Of a DNA stretch of 64,000 nucleotides, positions 17,734 to 26,274 are shown piece after piece (the stretch's first letter is position 1; each line of letters starts with the position of its first letter). Under the pieces are notes generated by a model, which worked only from the letters and a program-made list of their open reading frames with translations, made no database searches and was not told the DNA's origin. Where the stretch lies: the NCBI GenBank assembly GCA_030041335.1, contig JASHOB010000059.1, positions 47,345 through 111,344 on the forward strand, in the 5' to 3' direction. The position numbers were made by a program, and so were the translations under genes. This DNA is from Alphaproteobacteria bacterium. GTDB lineage: Bacteria; Pseudomonadota; Alphaproteobacteria; ATCC43930; CGMCC-115725.

Positions 17734-18916
17734 GTGGCGCCCCTTCGGCGATCCAATCGCCTAAGAGCGCCCGTTCCTTCTCCGTCATGCCGGTCTTGTT
17801 ACCGAGCGGCATGGCGTTGGTTTCGACCGCCATTAGCTTGATCTTCGCCAGCAAGCCGGTGATCTCTTCCTTGGTGTCGAATCTCACCCCGTTGGGCGCT
17901 TCGCGGAACATATCATCGGTCGGACGAGCGGAATGGCATTGGACGCAGCGATGCGCGATCACGGCATCCACTTGACTAAAGCTGACTTGTTGGTCGCTCG
18001 TGGCGCCGCCACTCATGGGCATCGACATCACCAATGCCAGCGCAAGCGCGCCGACGACCGCGCCGGCGAGCACATAAGGCGCTGCCTTGCCGCCTCTGTC
18101 GAAAGTGTTGAGGAAATAACGCACACCGGCGCCCACCAGGAACAGGGCGATCAGGATCGCCCAGTTCCACTGTCGGCCATAGGTGTTGGGATAGTGGTTG
18201 CTGATCATGACGAACACGACCGGCAGCGTCATGTAGTTGTTATGGACCGAGCGCTGCTTGGCGGCGTTGCCCCAGGTGGGATCGGGCACCTGGCCCGCGG
18301 CATTGGCGCGGACCATGCGTCGCTGACCGGGCTGAATTACGAACAGCACATTCGCCACCATGATGATGCCCATCATCGCGCCGACATGCATGTAGGCGGC
18401 CCGGCCCGAGAGCACATGAGTGAGGCCCCACGCGATCGCAACCAGCAAGCCGAAACAGACCAGATTCATCAGCCCTTCGAGCCGGTTGAGGGGCGAGCGC
18501 CAGATCGCTTCATAGACCGCAAACCCGCCGGCCAAGGTGATGATGCCGATGCCGACGGCCTCGGGCTGAGACAGATCGGCGACCGAGCGATCGACCATGT
18601 AACCGCTGCCGCCGAAATAATAGACGATGAAGAGCAGCGTGATGCCGGATAACCCGGTGAGATAGGCCTCCCATTTGTACCAATGCAACTCGGGAAGCTT
18701 GGCGGGCGGCACGTATTTGAGCTTCTCAACCTCGTAATAGCCGCCGCTGTGGATGAGCCAGATCTTGCCGGCCGAATGTTTGCCGGCGCTGACGGCAGCC
18801 GTTAGGTGCGCATCGAGATAGATGAAAAAGAACGAGGTGCCGATCCAGCCGATCCCGACGATGATGTGGAACCATCGCACGAACAGGTTCGCCCATTCGA
18901 GGATGGCCGAATTCAT
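17726..18916 (-). CDS. puuD: Membrane urate oxidase PuuD with C-terminal cytochrome c
   Basis: The 396-residue protein begins with several membrane helices (LFVRWFHIIVGIGWIGTSFF) of the DUF989/urate hydroxylase domain. It ends with a c-type cytochrome domain carrying one CVQCHS heme site and a methionine-containing MPLGNKTGMT loop. PuuD oxidises urate to 5-hydroxyisourate and passes electrons to the respiratory chain rather than to O2. It is the entry step for UraH and UraD. It is separated from the upstream dioxygenase gene by a strong hairpin at 18937-18958. Confidence 0.95.
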   Translation of the reverse strand: MNSAILEWANLFVRWFHIIVGIGWIGTSFFFIYLDAHLTAAVSAGKHSAGKIWLIHSGGYYEVEKLKYVPPAKLPELHWYKWEAYLTGLSGITLLFIVYYFGGSGYMVDRSVADLSQPEAVGIGIITLAGGFAVYEAIWRSPLNRLEGLMNLVCFGLLVAIAWGLTHVLSGRAAYMHVGAMMGIIMVANVLFVIQPGQRRMVRANAAGQVPDPTWGNAAKQRSVHNNYMTLPVVFVMISNHYPNTYGRQWNWAILIALFLVGAGVRYFLNTFDRGGKAAPYVLAGAVVGALALALVMSMPMSGGATSDQQVSFSQVDAVIAHRCVQCHSARPTDDMFREAPNGVRFDTKEEITGLLAKIKLMAVETNAMPLGNKTGMTEKERALLGDWIAEGAPLD

Positions 18917-18936
18917 CGGCCTGCCGCATAAGAGAG

Positions 18937-18958
18937 AGCGGCGCGTCCCCGCGCCGCT
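18937..18958. terminator. GC hairpin between intradiol dioxygenase and puuD
   Basis: AGCGGCGCG, loop TCCC, CGCGCCGCT gives a perfect 9-bp stem. The minus-strand side continues with a CTCTCTT stretch rather than a true T tract, so it is a weak terminator or an RNA processing/attenuation element separating the aromatic operon from the urate operon. On the plus strand TTT follows. Confidence 0.55.
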
Positions 18959-18971
18959 TTCGGGCTGCCGA

Positions 18972-19802
18972 TCACGCCCGCGGGCTGAGACCGAAATCGA
19001 ATTTCAAGGCGTACCGGTGATCGCCGACCGCCTTGAAATCTTGAATCAGTGATTCCTTCACGCCGAACACCGCATCCTCATGGATGTGCGGAGCTCCCTT
19101 GACGAAAAGATGGGTCGTGAGGGGCTGATATCCCTCGGCCGAGACCATGAAATGCAGGTGCGCCGGCCGCCATGGGGCGCGGTTGGTTGCGCGCATCAGC
19201 TCGCCCACCGGCCCGTCGGTCGGAATCTGATAGCCTTTGGGCAAGACCGATTTGAAATGATAGGTGCCGTCGCGATCCGAGCGGAACTTGCCCCTCAGCT
19301 CGTATTTCGGCTTCTTCGGATCTTGGTTGGAATAGAGTCCGTCCTCACCGGCCTGCCACACGTCAATCAGCGCGTTCGCGATAGGCTTGCCCTTCGGGTC
19401 GTGGATTACGCCGGAGACATCGAGCGGATCGCCCGGCGGATTGCCGTCGACCATCGCGCCCTTCGCCAACTCGGGTGCGCCCGGGACATAGAACGGCCCT
19501 TGCACGGTGGCTTCGGTTTCGCCCGCGCCGGCGCCGTGATTGAGCTCGACCACGGTCATCGACAATCCCAGCACGTCTGAAAGCAGAATGAATTCCTGGC
19601 GCATCTCGTCGGAGATTTGGCCGACTTTGGTGACGAACTCGATGCCCTTAATCCATTCCTGTTCGGTCAGCTTCACCTCGCGGGCAAACGAGTGAAGATG
19701 CTTGACCAGGCTGGTCATGATCTCCTTGAGCCGCGGGTCCGGGCAGTCCTTGTAGCGCGATACCACTTCCTCGGTCAGTTTCGATCCAATCAACGTCGGC
19801 AT
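18972..19802 (-). CDS. Intradiol ring-cleavage dioxygenase (hydroxyquinol 1,2-dioxygenase-like)
   Basis: The 276-residue protein starts at ATG 19802, with GGAGG four bases upstream. The N-terminal dioxygenase_N helical domain (EQEWIKGIEFVTKVGQ) is followed by the intradiol barrel with VQGPFYVPGAPE, DVWQAGEDGLYSNQD (Tyr ligand), YQIPTDGPVGELM (second Tyr) and RPAHLHFMV with His ligands around 215 and 217. These are the Tyr2-His2 Fe(III) ligands. The enzyme cleaves catechols, and the surrounding maleylacetate reductase and hydroquinone genes favour hydroxyquinol (giving maleylacetate). It directly follows livM by ten bases, so it is probably co-transcribed with the importer. Confidence 0.87.
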   Translation of the reverse strand: MPTLIGSKLTEEVVSRYKDCPDPRLKEIMTSLVKHLHSFAREVKLTEQEWIKGIEFVTKVGQISDEMRQEFILLSDVLGLSMTVVELNHGAGAGETEATVQGPFYVPGAPELAKGAMVDGNPPGDPLDVSGVIHDPKGKPIANALIDVWQAGEDGLYSNQDPKKPKYELRGKFRSDRDGTYHFKSVLPKGYQIPTDGPVGELMRATNRAPWRPAHLHFMVSAEGYQPLTTHLFVKGAPHIHEDAVFGVKESLIQDFKAVGDHRYALKFDFGLSPRA

Positions 19803-19812
19803 TTTTCCTCCT

Positions 19813-20838
19813 TCATTCGAGACGCACCCGGCGACGAACCGGGAAAAAGTGAATATCGTAGCGATCGGACAGTAAGCCCCATAGCCCGCGCGGTGCCAGC
19901 AGCATAATGATAACTGCAACCGCGCCGAGCAATATCATGTACCAGGCACCGTAATCGGCCAAGAAATATCGCAGAGCAAAAAACACCAGGGCGCCGACGA
20001 ACGGGCCTTCTATACTGCCGATGCCGCCGATCACGACAATAAAGATAATATCCGCGGTCCAGTCGATGACGTCGAAAGCGGCATCGGGAGAGATGCGCAG
20101 ATTTTCAAGATAGATGAGCGCGCCGACCATGCCGGTAATGAGCGCCGCCAGCAGATAGACGGCAAATTTGGTGCGGGCGCTGTTGACGCCGATGCTGCCG
20201 GCGGCGATCTCGGAATCACGGATCGCGGTGAGCGCCAGCCCCTGCCGCGACCGCAACCAGGCGAACACCAGCACCACCGTGCCGATGCCGAGGACCAGGC
20301 CCATGTAGTAGAGCACGGTTTCGCGCTCGTAGACCGTGGCCCCGACCGCCCGGGAAATCGCCACGGGCAGGCTCATGCCGGTCCCGGCTCCGAGATCGGG
20401 CAGCTGCCCCATAATCTCGCTGAACAATTCTGCCATCACCCAGGTGCCGATGGCGAAATAGGCGCCGCGCAGCCGGAAAACAATGAGCGCGGTCGGTACC
20501 GCCAGCACCGCGGCGACGATCCCGGCCAACGCCACGGCGGGGATCGGCGGCACCTTCGCGATGATGGTCAGCGCGAACAAGGCGTAGCCGCCGAGACCGA
20601 CGAAGGCCTGCTGCCCGACCGAAACCAGCCCGGCAAATCCGGCCAGCAGATTCCACAATTGCGCCAGCGCCAGGGTATAGCAGATCTCGACGACCAGCCG
20701 CAGATCGTCCTCGCCGCCCCACCAAGGCAGCGAAATCAATAGGGCGACGCCGGCTATCGCCAGCACCAGACCGAGCCAGCTCGTGCGCGTCGATCGCTCG
20801 ACGCGGAAGGTCGGAAGCGGAACGGCCGTCGTCTTCAT
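19813..20838 (-). CDS. livM: Branched-chain-type ABC transporter permease LivM
   Basis: The 341-residue polytopic protein has the LivM signature FAGLVSVGQQAFVGLGGYA and the EAA-like loop around LTAIRDSEIAAGSIGVNSAR. It overlaps livH by four bases. With LivH, LivG, LivF and the Tat-exported binding protein it forms a complete importer placed between aromatic ring-cleavage genes, which suggests an aromatic acid or phenolic substrate. Confidence 0.92.
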   Translation of the reverse strand: MKTTAVPLPTFRVERSTRTSWLGLVLAIAGVALLISLPWWGGEDDLRLVVEICYTLALAQLWNLLAGFAGLVSVGQQAFVGLGGYALFALTIIAKVPPIPAVALAGIVAAVLAVPTALIVFRLRGAYFAIGTWVMAELFSEIMGQLPDLGAGTGMSLPVAISRAVGATVYERETVLYYMGLVLGIGTVVLVFAWLRSRQGLALTAIRDSEIAAGSIGVNSARTKFAVYLLAALITGMVGALIYLENLRISPDAAFDVIDWTADIIFIVVIGGIGSIEGPFVGALVFFALRYFLADYGAWYMILLGAVAVIIMLLAPRGLWGLLSDRYDIHFFPVRRRVRLE

Positions 20839-21704
20839 CCGTCAACCAGTCTCGGAAAGAGGCCGCGGGGTCGAACGATCAGGACCAGCAGAAAGGCGAC
20901 ATGACCGGCGAGTTGCTCCCAGCCTGGATTGAGCTGGGCGCCGATCGCTTGCGCGACCCCGAGCACGACGCCTCCGGCGAGCGTTCCCCACAGGCTGCCG
21001 AGGCCGCCGATAATCACCGCCTCGAAGGCATAGAGCAGTCGCGCCGGACCGCTTGCCGGGTCGAAATTGACGCGAACGGCGAGAAAGATGGCCGCGATCG
21101 AGATCACCGCCAGCGCCAAGGCCGTCGCCATCGAATAAACGTGCCGGTTGCGCACGCCATAAAGCCGCGCGGTATCGGAGTCGTCGGAAGTGGCACGGAA
21201 GGCACGGCCGAGAGCGGTGCGATAAAGCATGAACTCGAGGAGACCAATCACGGCGAGCGCAGTGAGAAAGATCGCGAACGGAAACCAGCCGATCGCGAGC
21301 TGATCGGTGATATGGAGGCTCGCGGTCTCGAAATTGCCGGCTTGCAATTTCTGGTCGTCGGCGCTGAACCCCTCGAGGAGGGCGTTCTGGATAATGATCG
21401 AAAGACCAAAAGTGACCAGGAGCGGCGGCAGGATGTCGCCGCCCAAGGTAAAGTTCAGCAAGCCGCGCTGGAGAATGTAGCCCAGCACAAACATTACCGG
21501 CACCACGATGATCAGGCTCAAAAACGGGCCGAGACCGGTCGCGTTGACCACCACCAGGCCCAGATAAGCGGCGAGCACGATGAGATCACCATGCGCGATG
21601 TTGACCAGTCGCATGACGCCGAACATCAGCGACAGGCCGGCAGCGAACAGCGCGTACAGTCCGCCAACCAGCGCGCCTTGGACGATGGCGTTGACCCAAT
21701 CCAA
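20835..21704 (-). CDS. livH: Branched-chain-type ABC transporter permease LivH
   Basis: The 289-residue membrane protein begins with VNAIVQGALVGGLYALFAAG, the standard LivH N-terminus, followed by MRLVNIAHGDLIVLAAY and TALGRAFRATSDDSDTARLY. It partners LivM in the same operon, nine bases downstream of livF. Confidence 0.92.
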   Translation of the reverse strand: MDWVNAIVQGALVGGLYALFAAGLSLMFGVMRLVNIAHGDLIVLAAYLGLVVVNATGLGPFLSLIIVVPVMFVLGYILQRGLLNFTLGGDILPPLLVTFGLSIIIQNALLEGFSADDQKLQAGNFETASLHITDQLAIGWFPFAIFLTALAVIGLLEFMLYRTALGRAFRATSDDSDTARLYGVRNRHVYSMATALALAVISIAAIFLAVRVNFDPASGPARLLYAFEAVIIGGLGSLWGTLAGGVVLGVAQAIGAQLNPGWEQLAGHVAFLLVLIVRPRGLFPRLVDG

Positions 21705-21713
21705 GACGCCGCC

Positions 21714-22415
21714 TCAGACGCCGAAATAGGCGAGCTTGATCTGCTCGCGGGTCAGCGTGGCGGGCCGGCCTTCCAAAGTGACCCGGCCCTCCTGGAGGCA
21801 GTAGACGCGATCGGCGACGCCGAGGGCGCGCGCGATATCCTGCTCGACCACGACAAGGGTGGTGCCCTCGGCGCGAATTCCGGGCAGCGCCGCGTAGACA
21901 TCGCGGATCACGATCGGCGCCAGCCCGAGGCTGATCTCGTCGCACAGCAGCAAGTCGGGATTGGTCATCAGCGCGCGGCCGATCGCCGCCATTTGCTGCT
22001 GCCCGCCGGAGAGGGAAGTCGCGGGCTGGTGGCGCCGCTCGCGCAACATCGGAAACAGCGCGTAGACCCGCTCGAGATGCCACGGCCCCTTGCGGCCGCA
22101 TTGCTGCCCCATCAGCAAGTTCTCTTCGACCGAGAGAGAAGCAAAGAGCTTGCGGCCCTCCGGCACCAGCGCAATGCCGCGCGTGACGATATCGGCAGGC
22201 GACAGCGAGCCGATTGCTTCGCCGCGATACCGGATCCGCTCCGGCGCGGCGGACAGCAAGCCGCAAATCGTGCGCAGCAGCGTCGACTTGCCCGCACCGT
22301 TGGCGCCGATGATCGCGACCGCCTCGCCCGCCTCGACGGTCAGATCGACGCTGAACAAGGCTTGGAAATCGCCGTAGAACGCCGTGAGACCCGAGGTCGC
22401 GAGCAGCGCCGTCAT
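21714..22415 (-). CDS. livF: Branched-chain-type ABC transporter ATP-binding protein LivF
   Basis: The 233-residue ATPase has Walker A GANGAGKST, a LSGGQQQMAAIGRAL signature and Walker B LLLCDEISLGL. The short length and VVVEQDIARAL switch region match LivF. It overlaps livG by four bases. Confidence 0.93.
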   Translation of the reverse strand: MTALLATSGLTAFYGDFQALFSVDLTVEAGEAVAIIGANGAGKSTLLRTICGLLSAAPERIRYRGEAIGSLSPADIVTRGIALVPEGRKLFASLSVEENLLMGQQCGRKGPWHLERVYALFPMLRERRHQPATSLSGGQQQMAAIGRALMTNPDLLLCDEISLGLAPIVIRDVYAALPGIRAEGTTLVVVEQDIARALGVADRVYCLQEGRVTLEGRPATLTREQIKLAYFGV

Positions 22416-23137
22416 TCCGCCTCGATCCCCATATAGACTTCCTGCACCTCTGGGCTATCCATCACCGCCCGCGGTTCGCCTTCCGCAAGCTTCTGGCCGA
22501 AATTGATGACGAAGAGGCGCGCGACGACCGCGATCAGGGCATGGACGATATGTTCGATCCAGATGATCGAGACGCCTGCACCATGGACGGCGCGGATGGT
22601 TTCGATCAGCAGCTGGCATTCGGTGTCGGTAAGGCCGCCCGCAATTTCGTCGAGCAGCAACACCTTTGGATTGGTGGCAAGCCCGCGCGCCAGTTCCAGG
22701 CGTTTGCGCTCGAGCAAGGTCAGCGTTCCCGCGCGCTGGTTGGCCTTGGGCAGAAGATTGGTGATCTGCAGCAGCTCGACGCAGCGACGATAAGACTCGG
22801 CTTCCCGTCGGGCCGCGCCGAAGGCGGCGCCGGCAAGCACGTTTTCGAATACCGTCATGTTGGCGAACGGATGGGGAATCTGGTAGGTACGGCCGATGCC
22901 GAGCCGACAGCGGGCGTAGGCCGGCAGCGACGTCACATCGTGCCCGGCGAAGGTGATCGTACCCGCACCGACCTCGAGATCGCCCGTGATCAAGTTGAAC
23001 AAGGTGGTCTTGCCGGCCCCGTTGGGCCCAAGAACGCCGAGCGCCTCGCCCTCGCCAAGCGACAACGAGAGATCGTCGATCACCTTGAGGGCGCCGAAGT
23101 TCTTCGACACATGCTCCAGGGACAAGAGCGGCGCCAT
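22412..23137 (-). CDS. livG: Branched-chain-type ABC transporter ATP-binding protein LivG
   Basis: I chose ATG 23137 (domain start MAPLLSLEHVSKNFG) over an in-frame TTG at 23164, giving 241 residues. It has Walker A GPNGAGKTT, the LivG insert (RCRLGIGRTYQIPHPF), a degenerate LTLLERKRLELARGL signature and Walker B VLLLDEIAGGL. It lies 127 bases downstream of the binding-protein gene and is coupled to livF by an ATGA overlap. Confidence 0.92.
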   Translation of the reverse strand: MAPLLSLEHVSKNFGALKVIDDLSLSLGEGEALGVLGPNGAGKTTLFNLITGDLEVGAGTITFAGHDVTSLPAYARCRLGIGRTYQIPHPFANMTVFENVLAGAAFGAARREAESYRRCVELLQITNLLPKANQRAGTLTLLERKRLELARGLATNPKVLLLDEIAGGLTDTECQLLIETIRAVHGAGVSIIWIEHIVHALIAVVARLFVINFGQKLAEGEPRAVMDSPEVQEVYMGIEAE

Positions 23138-23264
23138 TCGATTGGCACGGTTACCGGTTTTCAATTAGCGAAGGTAACGACGACTGATAACGGCCACCGT
23201 TCAATCCCCCGGCGCGTCCTCAATCGCGCGGCCCTGAGGGGACGCGACAGAGTGAAGAAACAAA

Positions 23265-24560
23265 TCAGCCGTAGAGCTCCATCTTTCCGGCCAGCGGAAT
23301 CTGCGGCGCCGTGGTGTTGGCGACGACAATGATCTCGTGCTTGAACCTGCCGCCGTGCGTGTCGCGCCACTGGCCGCCCACCATGGGCGTCTTGGCGACG
23401 TTCTTGACCGGCCCTTTGCCGTTCCAGGAAATCGGCCCGACCACGGTTTCGAGATTGGTGGTCGTGATCGCGTTGAGCGTCGCGCTCTTGTTGCCTGGCC
23501 CTTCCGAGCGTTTGACGATATCGGCCGCCATTTCGAACAGCGAATAGGCGAAGCCGATATGCTGCGTCCATTGCCGGCCGGTCGCCTTGGTGTAGGCGTC
23601 GCACAATTGCTGGCAAGTCTCGCCGGTGAGCGAGGATTTGTAGGGCCATGTCGGTCCCCACCACATTTCGCTCGACAGGTTGTTCGCCGCGGCGCCGAAA
23701 CTGTCGATAACGACCGGGAACAGCAGCGCCTTGCCCACCGTGATGGCCTTCGGCTTGAAGCCCTGCTGGGCGGCTTGTTTGAGGAAGGTACCGATGTCGG
23801 GCGGTATCACCACGCCGGTGACGATCTCTACATTTTCCCTTTTGAAGATGCCGATATAGTTCGAGAAATTGTCGTTCATATCGGGAAAGCGTCCGGGATC
23901 GATGACCCGGTAGCCGCCATTCTTCGCCATTCCCGGCGCGATGCCATGTTCCTTGTCGCCCCACGCGTTGCCGTCGCCGTCATTGGGAAACAGCCCGCCG
24001 ACGATCCTGTTCGTGGGGATCGTGTTCCACATCGCGGTATAGGCGCCGATAATGTCCTCGAGCCCCCAGAAATAGTGATAGGTGTAAGTAAACCCGGCAT
24101 CGGGCTTGCCACCGCGCGCGAAGAACCAGGGCTGCCACGGCGCCATGGTCGAGATGCACGGCACTTCATTGGTCTCGGCCTGGTCGGAGACCGGGTTGGT
24201 GGTCTCGGGGGTCGAGGCAACCAGAAGCAGGTCGACTTTGTCCTTGTGGATGAGATCGGCGGCCACGGCGGCCGCGCGGTTCTCCTTGGACTGGCTGTCG
24301 CGCACCAGGATTTCGACCCGAACGATTTTGCCAGCGGCGTCCTTCACACCCTTGCCGAAATAGCGCCGCGCGATGGCGAGCATGAAATTGTCGGCCTCGC
24401 CGAACGGCGCCAGCGGCCCGGTCTGCGGGCTGACGTAGCCGATCTTAAAGGTGCGGGTTTGGGCGATGGCCGGGGCGGCGCCGAGCGGGCCCAACCCGGC
24501 AATGGCGGCAGCACCACCGGCCTTCAGTACCGCGCGGCGCGTCACCTTATTTAGAATCAT
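23265..24560 (-). CDS. Liv-type ABC transporter substrate-binding protein, Tat signal
   Basis: The 431-residue protein starts at ATG 24560 with a strong GGGAGGA site. A twin-arginine signal (VTRRAVLKAGGAAAIAGLG) precedes a periplasmic binding protein type 1 domain (FKIGYVSPQTGPLAPFGEAD). It is first in the livGFHM cluster and follows the aldehyde dehydrogenase of the hydroquinone pathway. Similar proteins in aromatic-catabolic clusters bind aromatic acids; the ligand here is unknown. Confidence 0.9.
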   Translation of the reverse strand: MILNKVTRRAVLKAGGAAAIAGLGPLGAAPAIAQTRTFKIGYVSPQTGPLAPFGEADNFMLAIARRYFGKGVKDAAGKIVRVEILVRDSQSKENRAAAVAADLIHKDKVDLLLVASTPETTNPVSDQAETNEVPCISTMAPWQPWFFARGGKPDAGFTYTYHYFWGLEDIIGAYTAMWNTIPTNRIVGGLFPNDGDGNAWGDKEHGIAPGMAKNGGYRVIDPGRFPDMNDNFSNYIGIFKRENVEIVTGVVIPPDIGTFLKQAAQQGFKPKAITVGKALLFPVVIDSFGAAANNLSSEMWWGPTWPYKSSLTGETCQQLCDAYTKATGRQWTQHIGFAYSLFEMAADIVKRSEGPGNKSATLNAITTTNLETVVGPISWNGKGPVKNVAKTPMVGGQWRDTHGGRFKHEIIVVANTTAPQIPLAGKMELYG

Positions 24561-24699
24561 AACTTCCTCCCTTAATATGTTGAATGGGTGAGCCCAATCC
24601 AACTTCTGCCCGGACCCGGATTTGCCTTCATCATGGAAGCAACGCTGCCGCCAGGCAATAGGGTCGAAGTCCCATTATTGAGTTGCCTAATAGCCTCTA

Positions 24700-26190
24700 T
24701 CAACGTTTGTAGAAGGGCGGCGTGTGGCCAGCATAATTGACCCAGGTCGCCTTGGGATTGGTGTATTCGTGCATCGCCTCGAAGCCCATTTCGCTGCCAT
24801 ACCCTGAATCCTTGATGCCGCCGAACGGCGAACCAGGGTGGAACCGCTTGTAGCAATTGATCCACACCATGCCGACCTGCATCCGTTTCGCCATTTCATG
24901 GGCGCGGTTGAGGTTGCGGGTCCACAAGCCGCCGCCTAGCCCGTATGAGGTGGCGTTGGCCATCTCGATTACGGCGTCATCGTCGCGGAACAGGCTAACG
25001 GTGACAAACGGCCCGAATACCTCGTCGCGGTTGACGCGGTCCTGCGGCTTGGCACGCACCACGGTGGGCAGGACGTAGCAGCCCTTGGCGAGCGCCGGAT
25101 CGTCAGGAACCTTGCCGCCGAGCAGCACTTCACCGCCGTCCTCCTTGGCCAATTCGCAATAGCGCAGCACCTTTTCCTGATGTGGCCGCGAGGTCAGCGG
25201 GCCCATTTCGGTCTGAGGGTCGCGCGGATCGCCTAGCTTGATGGTCTTGGCAAGAGCGATGAACTTGTCGAGAAATCGGTCGGCGATGTCCTCGTGCAGC
25301 ATCAGCCGCGAGCCGGCGATGCAGGCTTGGCCCTGGTTATGGAAAATGCCGAAGGCCGAGCCGTTGACCGCCAGATCGATGTCGGCGTCGGCGAACACGA
25401 TGTTGGCGCCCTTGCCCCCGAGCTCGAGTTGCAATCGCTTCAAATTGCCCGCCGAGGCCTGCACGATCTTGCGCCCCGTCACCGTCGACCCGGTAAACGA
25501 CACTTTGCCGATGCCGCCATGCTCGGCAAGATACTGTCCGGCCGTGGCCCCATAACCGGGAACGATATTGATGACGCCGGGCGGGAACCCCACCTTCGCG
25601 GCCAACTCGGCGACGCGCAACGTGGTGAGAGGCGTCAGCTCAGCCGGCTTCAGCACCAGGCAATTCCCCGCCGCCAATGCCGGACCCATTTTCCAGCTGG
25701 TGAACATCAAGGGGAAATTCCACGGTACGATCAGGCCGACGACGCCGATCGGATCGCGCGTGATGTAGGTCAGGAAGCCGGGCTCGGTCGGAACCACAAA
25801 GCCCTCATACTTGTCGGCCATGCCGGCGAAATAGCGGAACACCGCCGCGGTGCGAAACACATCGAGATTTCGGGTGTCGCGGATCGGATGTCCGGTATCG
25901 AGCGTTTCGATCAACGCCAAGTTCTCGCCGTCCTTTTCGATCGCATCGGCGAGCTTGTAGATCAGCGCGCCGCGCGCCGATGCCGCCATGTTGGACCACG
26001 TCGCAAACGCCGCCTGCGCGGCCGACACGGCGCGGTCAATATCGGCGCGGTCGCCCTCGGCCACTTTCGCCAACAAGCTTTCGTCGTGCGGATTGAAAAC
26101 GTCGAACCGCTTGCCCGACGCCGCGGGCACGAATTTATTGCCGATGAAGAGATCGGTGTTGACCTCGATATTCCCTACCGTGTCGGGCAT
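24700..26190 (-). CDS. Aldehyde dehydrogenase, likely 4-hydroxymuconic semialdehyde dehydrogenase
   Basis: The 496-residue protein is a canonical ALDH. It has GVVGLIVPWNFPLMFTSWKM, the NAD-binding FTGSTVTGRKI, the general-base ELGGKGANI and the catalytic Cys in NQGQACIAGSRL. It lies just downstream of hydroquinone dioxygenase copy 1. In the characterised Pseudomonas hydroquinone cluster the equivalent gene (hapE) oxidises 4-hydroxymuconic semialdehyde, the ring-cleavage product, to maleylacetate. That assignment is by neighbourhood. An AAGAGGAGG site precedes its ATG. Confidence 0.9.
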   Translation of the reverse strand: MPDTVGNIEVNTDLFIGNKFVPAASGKRFDVFNPHDESLLAKVAEGDRADIDRAVSAAQAAFATWSNMAASARGALIYKLADAIEKDGENLALIETLDTGHPIRDTRNLDVFRTAAVFRYFAGMADKYEGFVVPTEPGFLTYITRDPIGVVGLIVPWNFPLMFTSWKMGPALAAGNCLVLKPAELTPLTTLRVAELAAKVGFPPGVINIVPGYGATAGQYLAEHGGIGKVSFTGSTVTGRKIVQASAGNLKRLQLELGGKGANIVFADADIDLAVNGSAFGIFHNQGQACIAGSRLMLHEDIADRFLDKFIALAKTIKLGDPRDPQTEMGPLTSRPHQEKVLRYCELAKEDGGEVLLGGKVPDDPALAKGCYVLPTVVRAKPQDRVNRDEVFGPFVTVSLFRDDDAVIEMANATSYGLGGGLWTRNLNRAHEMAKRMQVGMVWINCYKRFHPGSPFGGIKDSGYGSEMGFEAMHEYTNPKATWVNYAGHTPPFYKR

Positions 26191-26222
26191 GGGCGCCTCC
26201 TCTTAGCCGGGCGGAAACAAAG

Positions 26223-26243
26223 GGCGGCGCTTTAAGCGCCGCC
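26223..26243. terminator. GC hairpin between hydroquinone dioxygenase copy 1 and ALDH
   Basis: GGCGGCGCT, loop TTA, AGCGCCGCC forms a perfect 9-bp stem. On the minus strand it is followed by CTTTGTTT, a weak T tract. It may reduce read-through into the ALDH gene or stabilise the upstream mRNA. Its core resembles the hairpins at 18937 and 48078. Confidence 0.5.
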
Positions 26244-26274
26244 TCTGCTGGTAACTTTTACCACGTTTTTTTGA

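Noticed and set aside
20901..22436. 511-residue plus-strand open frame opposite livH and livF
   Set aside because: Highly charged, repeat-like translation with no domain; the minus strand encodes clear Liv subunits.
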